This document shows, in pieces, positions 34,229 through 42,007 of a stretch of DNA of 64,000 nt. A model generated the notes under the pieces. The model was not told the DNA's origin, searched no databases, and was given only the letters and a program-made list of their open reading frames with translations. The translations under genes and the position numbers were made by a program. How positions within the stretch are numbered: the first letter of the stretch is position 1; every line of letters begins with the position of its first letter. Source of the stretch: G965197555 sp965197555 (GTDB lineage Bacteria; Chloroflexota; Dehalococcoidia; Lucifugimonadales; UBA3495); the NCBI GenBank assembly GCA_965197555.1, contig OZ240213.1, positions 744,001 to 808,000 on the forward strand, written 5' to 3'.

Positions 34229-36643
34229 ATGCGTGTGCCCCTTAGCTGGTTAAGAGACTACGTCGATGTGGACCTCCCGGCGCAAGATCTAGCCCATAGG
34301 CTAACTATGGCTGGGGTCGAAGTCGGCGACATCATCGAGATCGGCAATTGGAAAGATTGTTCCGTGGGGCAGGTGCTCGATGTTAAGCCTCATCCCCAGG
34401 CCGATAGGTTGACAATCTGCCGGGTAGCTACCGGCCAGGAAGAGGTGGAGGTGGTATGCGGCGCTCCCAACGTTGCCGCCGACCAGAAGATCTGCTTTGC
34501 CAGCGTCGGTGCATACTTGTACAATGCCCACTCCGGAAAGCACGAGGAGCTTAAACCGGCGAGAATCCGCGGTGTAGTGTCCCAGGGCATGATCTGTTCA
34601 GAGCTGGAATTGGGCTTGGGGGAGGACCACGCTGGGATCATGGTCCTACCGGAAGACGCCCCGGTTGGCCTGCCCTTGGACGAATACATGGGTGACACTA
34701 TCCTGGACTTGGAGCTGACGCCCAACCGGCTAGACTGCCTATCTATCCTGGGGGTTGCCCACGAAGTAGCAGCCCTGACGGGTCAAAAAGTAAGTGAGCC
34801 GGAGATTGGTTATCCCGACTTAGAGCCGGGTGTGGCTGAGCTGGTTGATATATCCATCGCCGACCCCGACCTTTGCCATCGTTATACTGCCAGCCTTATT
34901 CGAGGGCTCTCCATTGGGCCATCTCCCAACTGGTTGCAGGAACGCATTACAAGAGCTGGGCTCCGACCGATCAACAATGTGGTGGACGTAACGAATTACG
35001 TTATGCTGGAGCTTAACCAGCCTCTCCATGCCTTCGACTTCGGCCAACTTCAAGACGCCAAGGTCATAGTGAGAAGAGCTGCCCCGGGGGAGGCCCTGGT
35101 TACCCTGGACGGGGTGGATCGCCCCCTTGGCCCGGATGTATTGGTAATCGCCGATGGACGCCGCCCCATAGGAATCGGTGGAGTGATCGGCGGCGCCAAT
35201 ACGGAAATTGGGCCGGATACCACCGACGTGCTCCTTGAATCGGCCACTTTCAACAGCTTCAACAACCGTGAGACAGCCCAGGCGTTCCGCTTGCGTACCG
35301 AAGCTACTCTGCGGTTTGAGAAGGGACTGAGGCCGGAGCTTGCTCCCATTGCTCTCCGTAGAGCTACCCAGTTGATTCAGCAAGTAGCCGGGGGCAAAGT
35401 GGCCAAGGGCATTATCGATGTGTTCCCGGAAGGTGACCGTCCAGTCCAGCGGGTGCCGCTGACTACGATGCGGTTGAAGAAAGTCCTGGGGATGGATGTG
35501 GATGTTGAGACCGTGGATCGTGTGCTCCAGTCCCTAGGGTTCGAAACAAAGGTCTCAGACCATAGCAGCTTGGACGCTACCGTCCCCTACTGGCGCAATG
35601 ACATCGCCATCGAGGAAGACTTGGTGGAAGAGGTGGTCCGGATTATTGGGTATGACACCGTCCCGACTACTCCGTTGTCTGCCCCCATTCCCCACCAGGA
35701 CAGAGACCCGGCCGCCCGGTTGCGAGATTTGGTAAAGGATGCGTTGGCCGCCAGCGGAATGCAGGAGATCATCAGCTATCCACTGATCAGTTTTAGCGAC
35801 CTGGAGGACGTCAACCAGGATGGGGCGTCGGGTCCGGTTCTGCAAATAGCCAACCCGATGAGCGCCCAGCAAGAGATTCTGCGCCCGACCCTTCGGGCGA
35901 GCCTCCTTTCGACACTGGCGGCCAATTTAGGCCATGAAGAAGGACCATTCCGCCTATTCGAGGTCGGTCATGTGTTCAAGTCCCGGCCCAATGACCTGCC
36001 CAGGGAGCAAGAGCAGATTGTGGGTGCTCTGGCGGGCCGCCGTTGGGAGGCGTCATGGTTGAATCCATCCGACCCCCGCGCCGAGGCCCAGAACTTCTAC
36101 GACGCCAAGGGGGTGTTGGAGAGTCTGCTGGGCCGCTTGGCGATCAGCGCTAGATACCTGCCAGCGGAAGACCCGATGCTCCGGCCAGGGGCAACGGCTC
36201 AAATGTCGGCTGGGGACATCACCCTGGGAGTGTTGGGGGAGGTGGACCCATCGGTGGTATCGAAGTTCGCGTTGGGGGCCCAGCCGGTGGCCTTCTTCGA
36301 GCTAAATCTCGATGACTTGCTCAAGGCCATGCCGGATTCCGAGCGGCAATTCACCACCTTGCCCAGGTACCCCACAGCAACTCGAGACTTGGCGTTGGTC
36401 GTGGGGGGCAATGTGCCCTCCGGAAGCGTACAAGAGATCATCCTTCGCCACCGGCTGGTGTCCCGAGCCGAATTGTTCGACATTTACACCGGGGACCAGA
36501 TATCTGATGGCACCAAGTCATTGGCCTTCCATGTGTACTTTCAAGCCCAGGACCGCACTTTGACCAACGAAGAGGTCGATCGTGCGCTTCAGGGATTGCT
36601 GCGGAACCTGGAGCGGGAAGTCCAGGCCTCGCTACGGGCCTGA
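34229..36643 (+). CDS. pheT: Phenylalanyl-tRNA synthetase beta subunit
   Basis: Large subunit of the tRNA-Phe charging enzyme, 804 residues as expected. Domains in order are B1 (MRVPLSWLRDYVDV), the EMAP/OB tRNA-binding domain B2 (VGQVLDVKPHPQADRLTICRV, about residues 43-155), B3/B4 editing (LELTPNRLDCLSILGVAHEVAALTG; RPINNVVDVTNYVMLELNQPLHAFDF), B5 (LGMDVDVETVDRVLQSLGF) and the catalytic-like core (NPMSAQQEILRPTLRASLL). The C-terminal ferredoxin-like anticodon-binding domain has PRYPTATRDLALVV and YFQAQDRTLTNEEVD. It is separated from pheS by a repeat, so it may need its own promoter. Confidence 0.95.
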   Translation: MRVPLSWLRDYVDVDLPAQDLAHRLTMAGVEVGDIIEIGNWKDCSVGQVLDVKPHPQADRLTICRVATGQEEVEVVCGAPNVAADQKICFASVGAYLYNAHSGKHEELKPARIRGVVSQGMICSELELGLGEDHAGIMVLPEDAPVGLPLDEYMGDTILDLELTPNRLDCLSILGVAHEVAALTGQKVSEPEIGYPDLEPGVAELVDISIADPDLCHRYTASLIRGLSIGPSPNWLQERITRAGLRPINNVVDVTNYVMLELNQPLHAFDFGQLQDAKVIVRRAAPGEALVTLDGVDRPLGPDVLVIADGRRPIGIGGVIGGANTEIGPDTTDVLLESATFNSFNNRETAQAFRLRTEATLRFEKGLRPELAPIALRRATQLIQQVAGGKVAKGIIDVFPEGDRPVQRVPLTTMRLKKVLGMDVDVETVDRVLQSLGFETKVSDHSSLDATVPYWRNDIAIEEDLVEEVVRIIGYDTVPTTPLSAPIPHQDRDPAARLRDLVKDALAASGMQEIISYPLISFSDLEDVNQDGASGPVLQIANPMSAQQEILRPTLRASLLSTLAANLGHEEGPFRLFEVGHVFKSRPNDLPREQEQIVGALAGRRWEASWLNPSDPRAEAQNFYDAKGVLESLLGRLAISARYLPAEDPMLRPGATAQMSAGDITLGVLGEVDPSVVSKFALGAQPVAFFELNLDDLLKAMPDSERQFTTLPRYPTATRDLALVVGGNVPSGSVQEIILRHRLVSRAELFDIYTGDQISDGTKSLAFHVYFQAQDRTLTNEEVDRALQGLLRNLEREVQASLRA

Positions 36644-36663
36644 CGGAGACGGAGGTTACACCG

Positions 36664-37989
36664 ATGCAGCGTCATCATGCGGGACATGGACATCATTCCC
36701 ACGGGCACAGCCACGTGGCGGAAGACATGCTCGGCGTAGAAGAGGCCTATGACCGCATTATGGCCTCCTTTGGCCCCCTGGATGCCGAGGAGAGACCATT
36801 GCTGCAGGCCCTGGGGCAGGTGTTAGCGGTAGATGTTCGTTCCCCGCTGGATCTGCCGCCATTGGCCAACTCCGGTATGGACGGCTACGCGGTCCGGCAG
36901 CAGGATATCCGAGGCGCATCTCCCACAGCTCCCCATTCCCTCAAAGTGATAGGGCTGGTGGCAGCCGGACAGGTCTCCACCAAGGAAGTTATTGACGGAA
37001 CAGCGATTCGGATCATGACGGGCGCGCCATTGCCGGAAGGGGCCGACACCGTTGTGCCCTTCGAACAGACGGATGAGGTCCTCCGACGCACTCAGGGCCA
37101 ATCCCTTGATGAAATCTCCGTCATGGCGGACTTACCGTGGGGATGTAACGTGCGCCCGGCTGGAGAGGACGTGCAGCGGGAAGAGATGGTATTGGACCGA
37201 AACACCGTGGTTCGCCCGTCCGTTGTAGGAGTCCTGGCATCCCTGGGCCTGGAAACAGCTTCAGTGATCCGCAGACCGGTAGTGTCAGTCCTGGCCACGG
37301 GCGACGAGCTGGTTCCAGCCGGAGGGCCGCTGGGCGTTGGGAAAATTTTCGATAGCAACAGCTTCAGCGTAGCTGCTTCTGTGGCCGCCTGTGGCGGCCT
37401 TCCAAAGCCACTGGGAATTGCCCGGGACAACCTGGAGGACCTGCACAAGAAACTCGACGGAGCTGTCGGGGCCGACCTGATCATCACCTCCGCCGGAGTC
37501 TCCAAGGGGGACTACGACATTGTGAAGGACGTTCTAACCGAGCGGGGCGACATCAACTTTTGGTCGGTGAGAATGAGGCCAGCGAAGCCTTTGGCCTTTG
37601 GACATCTGCGCGGGGAAGGTGGCAAGGAAGTACCTCTATTGGGACTGCCCGGGAACCCGGTAAGCGCAATGGTTGCTTTTGAAATGTTTGCTCGACCAGC
37701 GATTAGGACCATGCTTGGTCGTGGACCATTGGCCCGTCCCATGGTTGAGGGAGTCTTGACCGGGCCCATATACAATAACGACGGTCGGCGGGTATACGCC
37801 AGGGTCGAGGTAGAGCTGCGCGAAGGTACCTACTACGCCTCCCCTACCGGGCCACAAGGGTCCAATATTCTAACCTCCATGTCTCGGGCCAATGGACTCG
37901 CCATTTGCCCCGACGACCTGGAAAGCAAGGGGGCCGGCGAAATTGTTCAAATTATTATGTTGGACTGGAACGAAGAGGTTGATATATGA
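36664..37989 (+). CDS. moeA: Molybdopterin molybdenumtransferase (MoeA/Glp family) with His-rich N-terminus
   Basis: Inserts molybdate into adenylylated molybdopterin. The 441-residue protein has family motifs PPLANSGMDGYAVR, GTAIRIMTGAPLPEGADTVVPFEQT, VSVLATGDELVPAGGPLGVGKIFDSNS, ITSAGVSKGDYDIVKDVL, FGHLRGEGGKEVPLLGLPGNPVSAMVAFEMF and SPTGPQGSNILTSM. The first 17 residues contain eight histidines (pattern HH..H.HH.H.H.H). The ribosome site GGAGG at 36651-36655 sits 8 nt before this ATG, so the histidine tail is genuine. It may bind nickel, zinc or another metal. Its stop codon overlaps the next gene's start (ATGA). Confidence 0.9.
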   Translation: MQRHHAGHGHHSHGHSHVAEDMLGVEEAYDRIMASFGPLDAEERPLLQALGQVLAVDVRSPLDLPPLANSGMDGYAVRQQDIRGASPTAPHSLKVIGLVAAGQVSTKEVIDGTAIRIMTGAPLPEGADTVVPFEQTDEVLRRTQGQSLDEISVMADLPWGCNVRPAGEDVQREEMVLDRNTVVRPSVVGVLASLGLETASVIRRPVVSVLATGDELVPAGGPLGVGKIFDSNSFSVAASVAACGGLPKPLGIARDNLEDLHKKLDGAVGADLIITSAGVSKGDYDIVKDVLTERGDINFWSVRMRPAKPLAFGHLRGEGGKEVPLLGLPGNPVSAMVAFEMFARPAIRTMLGRGPLARPMVEGVLTGPIYNNDGRRVYARVEVELREGTYYASPTGPQGSNILTSMSRANGLAICPDDLESKGAGEIVQIIMLDWNEEVDI

Positions 37990-38414
37990 CCGCTCCTGAG
38001 CAGGAGGCGCCTCAACAAGAGGAGTCACTGGTCTACTATATAAGCTTTGAACGGCTGGAACAGTTGAAGCGATCGGTGGTTGCTTTGTTAGAGGCACGCC
38101 TTCCTCATCCGAGCGCGTCGGGGCAAAGGTCGGACCAGAAGCCGGCTGACATTAACGCTCTCATTGCGGAGGTCGCTGAATACGGCAACCAACAAGAGGA
38201 CTTCATACGCACGGAAATGCCAATCCAAGAGATTGTGTTCCGGCTGCTTCTCACCAGGAACAATGCACCTACGGATCTCCACCAGATCCACTATGAGCTT
38301 ACCGAAAGGTGGGCGACTCCGATACGCCCTATAAACATCACCGAAAGCGCCTTGGCCAAAATACTTGATGCTGACACCTACTACGGCTTTGCTCAAGTGA
38401 CCGCCGAAGAATAG
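37986..38414 (+). CDS. Hypothetical protein coupled to moeA
   Basis: 142-residue soluble protein of no family I recognise. It has an acidic Gln/Glu-rich N-terminus (APEQEAPQQEESLVYYISFERLEQLKRSVVALLEARL), a predicted helical middle (INALIAEVAEYGNQQEDFIRTEMPIQEIVFRLLL) and a C-terminal ELTERWATPIRPINITESALAKILDADTYYGF. There is no membrane segment or cysteine. Its ATG overlaps the moeA stop codon by 3 nt, so it is translationally coupled and may act with the molybdenum cofactor enzyme. It ends before a bidirectional terminator. Confidence 0.65.
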   Translation: MTAPEQEAPQQEESLVYYISFERLEQLKRSVVALLEARLPHPSASGQRSDQKPADINALIAEVAEYGNQQEDFIRTEMPIQEIVFRLLLTRNNAPTDLHQIHYELTERWATPIRPINITESALAKILDADTYYGFAQVTAEE

Positions 38415-38465
38415 GCGTAAAGGCATCGGTATTCTCTAAGTAACAAAAAGGATGTGGGGTAAAAT

Positions 38466-38496
38466 AAAAGGGTGTGGTCTAAGCCACACCCTTTTT
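38466..38496. terminator. Bidirectional terminator between convergent operons
   Basis: AAAAGGGTGTGG, loop TCTAAG, CCACACCCTTTTT. The A-tract and T-tract flank an 8-bp GC-rich stem, so it can terminate both the moeA operon (plus strand) and the infC-rpmI-rplT operon (minus strand). Confidence 0.85.
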
Positions 38497-38519
38497 CTTC
38501 TGATGTCCGCTAAGGAGCT

Positions 38520-38879
38520 TCAGGCAGCAAGTTGCTCTGAAGCGATTCCCACCAGCTTTTCGAAGGCTCCGGCGTCGCGTACAGCCATGTCCGCTAGCAT
38601 CTTGCGGTCCAGATCAACGCCTGCTTTCTTCAGGCCGTTCATAAACTGGCTATAGTTCATGCCGGACTGGCGGCAGGCGGCGCCTATGCGCACTATCCAC
38701 AACCGCCTAAACTCCCCCTTGCGCTCCCGCCGGTGACGGTAGGCATGGGTCCATGCGTGCATTAGGGCCTCTTTGGCCCACTTATAGTTACGGTGGGACG
38801 ACCCGCTAAAACCGCGGGCGGCCAATAGCACCTTCTTGTGCCGACGGTGCTTGGTAACACCTCGTTTCACTCTGGGCAA
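38520..38879 (-). CDS. rplT: 50S ribosomal protein L20
   Basis: Large-subunit assembly protein that in many bacteria also represses its own operon. The 119-residue protein shows MPRVKRGVTKHRRHKKVLLAARGFSGSSHRNYKWAKEALMHA, RRERKGEFRRLWIVRIGAACRQSGMNYSQFMNGLKKAGVDLDRKMLADMA, a full match to the family. It is the third gene of infC-rpmI-rplT, 18 nt after rpmI. Confidence 0.96.
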   Translation of the reverse strand: MPRVKRGVTKHRRHKKVLLAARGFSGSSHRNYKWAKEALMHAWTHAYRHRRERKGEFRRLWIVRIGAACRQSGMNYSQFMNGLKKAGVDLDRKMLADMAVRDAGAFEKLVGIASEQLAA

Positions 38880-38897
38880 ATTATTGTCTCCAACTAT

Positions 38898-39095
38898 CTA
38901 GCCGTAGGGGAGCAAGCGGCCCAATCGGGCTACATCGCTTTTGTCGACCACCAGCTTGTCGGCGTACTTTCGCGTAACCTTCGTCGGTTTCTTGCGACGC
39001 AGGTGACTACTCATTCTTTTGCGGCGCATCAACTTGCCGGTGCCCGTAACGTGGATGCGGGCCTTGGCTCCCTTATGGGTCTTAAGTTTTGGCAT
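38898..39095 (-). CDS. rpmI: 50S ribosomal protein L35
   Basis: Small basic ribosomal protein of 65 residues. Typical order is MPKLKTHKGAKARIHVTGTGKLMRRK, then KKPTKVTRKYADKLVVDKSDVARLGRLLPYG. It overlaps the 3' end of infC by 14 nt, consistent with coupled translation in the IF3 operon. Confidence 0.95.
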   Translation of the reverse strand: MPKLKTHKGAKARIHVTGTGKLMRRKRMSSHLRRKKPTKVTRKYADKLVVDKSDVARLGRLLPYG

Positions 39096-39645
39096 CGGCC
39101 AAGTCTTCCACTATTTTGTCGACTTTCTCACTCCGTTGAGAATTGGGGATGAGTATCATTGATAGAGCTCGGCCTTCCAGGGCCGGCGGCTTTTCCAACC
39201 GGACATCGTCCTTCAAGTCATCGGCCACGCGCTTCAACACCGACAACCCCAGTTGTTGATGAGTTGCCTCTCGGCCCCTGAACCGCACCGTCAGCTTGAC
39301 CTTGGAGCCGTCTTGGATCAACTCTTTGACTTTCCGTGTCTTAGAGTCCAAGTCGTGCGCCCCGATATTGGGACGGAACCGGACCTCTCTGAGATCGGTG
39401 CTTTTTTGACCTTTCTTGGACTCTCTTTCTTTCTTGGAGGTTAGGTAGCGCAGCTTACCGTAGTCTAGGAGGCGGCACACCGGGGGCTCGGAGTTGGGGG
39501 CCACCTCTACCAGGTCGAGATCGGCGAACCGCGCAGCCCGAACCGCTTCCTGGATGCTCATTACACCAAGCTGCTCGCCATTCTCTCCAATGACCCTTAC
39601 TTGAGGTGCGTTTATCCTCTCGTTGACCCGATATTGCCTAGCTAT
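39082..39645 (-). CDS. infC: Translation initiation factor IF-3 with an AUA (or AUU) start codon
   Basis: Binds the 30S subunit and proofreads initiation codons. The conserved N-domain begins QYRVNERINAPQVRVIGENGEQLGVMS, then DLVEVAPNSEPPVCRLLDYGKLRY. The C-domain has EVRFRPNIGAHDLDSKTRKV and VKLTVRFRGRE. The first in-frame ATG (39559-39561) lies 28 codons inside this conserved region. Upstream, up to an in-frame TAG, there is no ATG, GTG, TTG or CTG. AUA at 39643-39645 follows AGGAG (39653-39657) by 7 nt, an ideal spacing. AUU at 39649-39651 also exists, but only 1 nt from the ribosome site. E. coli infC starts at AUU and is self-repressed through it. The product from AUA would have 187 residues. 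Confidence 0.9.
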   Translation of the reverse strand: MARQYRVNERINAPQVRVIGENGEQLGVMSIQEAVRAARFADLDLVEVAPNSEPPVCRLLDYGKLRYLTSKKERESKKGQKSTDLREVRFRPNIGAHDLDSKTRKVKELIQDGSKVKLTVRFRGREATHQQLGLSVLKRVADDLKDDVRLEKPPALEGRALSMILIPNSQRSEKVDKIVEDLADAKT

Positions 39646-39652
39646 ACTAATT

Positions 39653-39657
39653 CTCCT
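39653..39657 (-). promoter_or_regulatory. Ribosome binding site that fixes the infC start
   Basis: AGGAG on the minus strand, 7 nt upstream of AUA 39643-39645. It supports a rare start codon on infC, since no standard start codon is at a usable distance. Confidence 0.7.
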
Positions 39658-39699
39658 GTGGCAGAATCCTTTGGTAATCCTATTTCTATGGCTCGATTC

Positions 39700-39728
39700 A
39701 CTCTAGCACAAGGCCAGTTAGACGTCAA
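39700..39728 (-). promoter_or_regulatory. Candidate promoter of infC-rpmI-rplT
   Basis: On the minus strand: TTGACG (39723-39728), a 17-nt spacer and TAGAGT (39700-39705), giving a leader of about 50 nt to the infC start. Confidence 0.4.
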
Positions 39729-39850
39729 TCAGTGCCTAATGAGTCAACTCTTTAACTGATAGAATACAGGTGAATGCATTAATTGATAGTTATGGTGCTG
39801 GTTTGTGGCGAGATGCGACGGTAATCGTGAGGAGGTTTTGGGGAACTTGG

Positions 39851-40741
39851 CTACTTTTCAGGGGTGAAACCTTCATCCAGTTCCCGGAGGAACTGCTCTA
39901 TGTTGGGGGCTAGGGGAGGCGGCGGCACCGCCTCCTTGCCTTGGTCCAGTTGCTCCCGGTCGTACCGTTCCTCCAAGCGAGTGAGCAAGGAGGAGACCTC
40001 GGATGCGTCCTTAACGATATTCTGCAAAGCACCGTATTGCTCGGTACCCCTTTGCTGGTCGATGAGCCGGTCTGGCAACTGGTAGAGGGTGCATAGGATT
40101 TCCATCAACCGCGCGGTACCAGTGAAATCCTCATCCACCTGGAAGTATTGGGGTAGGTGGACCACAAAGGTCCTGGTTTCTATCCCTAGTTGTTGGGCTT
40201 GTTGAGAGATCAAATAGGTTATGGTGGTCGGTCCCTCGTAGTTGCTGGGGCGGGCCCCCACCATGCGGTACTCCTCTTCGCTGTCTTTCTCTCCGCCACC
40301 GCCTGATACTAGTAACCGGCGGGTGTGAGGCACCATGTCGTACATGGCGCCGATCAAGGAGTATCTCCGGACCCCGAAGTATTTGAGGACCTCTCCTATC
40401 TCCTCGGTATAGTCTTCACCGTAGCAATGGGGCTCCAACAGGTGTAAGAACATCAGGTCCGGGCCGTGCTCCCGGACAGCGTAACGAATCATGGTGTTGG
40501 GGATTGTGTACTCCCGTTTCCCTTGATTCACCAAAGAGCGAGGACGATAGCGGGTGAAGTCATAAAACCTGCCGGGCCGCCCCAAGCGGGTTAGTTCTTG
40601 GGCGTGCAGGTGCCGCTCCAACCTGCTAAGACTTAGAGTGCCGACGCTTCCCACGTCGATCCAGGGACGCAACACGGCGAGAACGTGCGGTTCCTTGAGC
40701 TCTGGGACCGGTTCACTGAATTCGAAATCGCCTAACCGCAC
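39851..40741 (-). CDS. PAC2 family protein
   Basis: Resembles the PAC2 (proteasome assembly chaperone 2-like) family, known in archaea and actinobacteria and found in other bacteria with unknown function. Features are the opening LKEPHVLAVLRPWIDVGSVGTLSLSRLERHL, FYDFTRYRP, GPDLMFLHLLEPHCYGEDYTEEIGEVLKYFGVRRY, the SLIGAMYDMVPHTRRL loop, and YEGPTTITYLISQQAQQLGIETRTFVVHLPQYFQ. The open frame reaches 40894, but the first 51 residues do not look like the family. I therefore prefer the GTG at 40739-40741 (296 residues). No proteasome genes are in the window. Confidence 0.75.
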   Translation of the reverse strand: MRLGDFEFSEPVPELKEPHVLAVLRPWIDVGSVGTLSLSRLERHLHAQELTRLGRPGRFYDFTRYRPRSLVNQGKREYTIPNTMIRYAVREHGPDLMFLHLLEPHCYGEDYTEEIGEVLKYFGVRRYSLIGAMYDMVPHTRRLLVSGGGGEKDSEEEYRMVGARPSNYEGPTTITYLISQQAQQLGIETRTFVVHLPQYFQVDEDFTGTARLMEILCTLYQLPDRLIDQQRGTEQYGALQNIVKDASEVSSLLTRLEERYDREQLDQGKEAVPPPPLAPNIEQFLRELDEGFTPEK

Positions 40742-40999
40742 CTTTCTAGTTTGACAGTGTGCTTGGGCATTTACAAGTCCTATATCTAGCAGGGAATTCC
40801 TGTTTGCTGTGGCCAATGAGCCATTGGCTCGTCGGAGCGAGCGAGCAACACCATGCCGCTGACCAAGTCTGTTACCATTGCGTCCCTTGGCCACCCAGTA
40901 TTGGCCTTACAATGATTGGCAAGCGACTGGGTTTAGCAGTCCCGTAGCAGCCAAATAGTATATTCGCTCTTGATAAATTAGAGACCAAGGAGCGTCGTA

Positions 41000-42001
41000 A
41001 TGACAGTAGTGGATGTCCATAGCCACCTAATGCCTCCTTGCTTCTGGAGAGGCATGGAGCAAGATGGCAACTGGTATGGATTCTCCCTCGTCACTCATAA
41101 TGACGGCAAGCAATTCATCACTGCGGATGGACGGCGGTCCGGGCCCGTGGAGCCCCTGTGGCGCTCCACGGTAGAAGAGCGGCTTAGGTTGATGGACGCG
41201 CAGGGGGTGGATGTGCATGTGGTATCCCTGGGTCCGAACCTCAGCAATTACCACTTGGAGCCGAAGCAGGGCCTGGCAGCCTGTCGTGAGGTAAACGCCG
41301 ATATAGCTCAGATGGCCGCAAGTGGCCCGGAAAGGTTTGTCGGCTTGGCCGCCGTGCCCTTGCAAGACCCTCCAGCGGCGGCTGCGGAGCTGGAGAGAGC
41401 CATGTTGGAGCTGGGAATGAAGGGTGCTCTGCTGCTCACCAACGTGAACGGGCAGAACCTGGACGACCAGCGTTTTTACCCTTTCTTTGAAGCGGCCGAG
41501 CGGCTGGGCGCCTTCCTGTTTTTTCACCCAAATGCTCCGGCGGCGGCCGACAGGACGGGGAGCTATTACCTTGGCAATCTCATTGGAAACCCCTTGGATA
41601 CCACCATCGCAATCGCTTGCCTGATTTTCGGCGGGGTTCTTGACCGGTTCCCTGGGCTAAAGCTGTGCTTCGCCCACGGTGGAGGCTACGCTTGCTTTGG
41701 AATCGGCCGCATGGACCACGGGATCAGGGTAAGAGCGGAACCCCAGATCAACCGGATCAAGGGTGCACCCAGCGATTACTTGACCCGGCTATATTACGAT
41801 TGCTTGACTCACAGTGGTGAGGCACTCAAGTACCTGGTGGACCGGGTGGGGGCAGACAGGGTAATGTTAGGCAGCGATTTCCCTTTCGACATGGGTTATC
41901 AATCCCCTGTCACCTGGCTACAGGAGCTGCCCTGGCTGAACGATTTCGAAAAGGACCGTATCTTGGGGGAGAACGCTCAGGCTGCGTTGGAACTCCTCTA
42001 G
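41000..42001 (+). CDS. Amidohydrolase family protein (ACMSD-like decarboxylase/hydrolase)
   Basis: 333-residue metal-dependent TIM-barrel enzyme. The N-terminal VVDVHSHLMPP carries the HxH metal pair (H7, H9). Further ligands lie in FLFFHPNAP, FAHGGGYACFGIGRMDHG and the final LGSDFPFDMGY aspartate. This layout matches the aminocarboxymuconate-semialdehyde decarboxylase-like branch of amidohydrolases; the substrate is unknown. AAGGAG at 40988-40993 supports the ATG at 41000. It is convergent with the next amidohydrolase, the stop codons being 6 nt apart. Confidence 0.85.
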   Translation: MTVVDVHSHLMPPCFWRGMEQDGNWYGFSLVTHNDGKQFITADGRRSGPVEPLWRSTVEERLRLMDAQGVDVHVVSLGPNLSNYHLEPKQGLAACREVNADIAQMAASGPERFVGLAAVPLQDPPAAAAELERAMLELGMKGALLLTNVNGQNLDDQRFYPFFEAAERLGAFLFFHPNAPAAADRTGSYYLGNLIGNPLDTTIAIACLIFGGVLDRFPGLKLCFAHGGGYACFGIGRMDHGIRVRAEPQINRIKGAPSDYLTRLYYDCLTHSGEALKYLVDRVGADRVMLGSDFPFDMGYQSPVTWLQELPWLNDFEKDRILGENAQAALELL

Positions 42002-42007
42002 GCTGGA

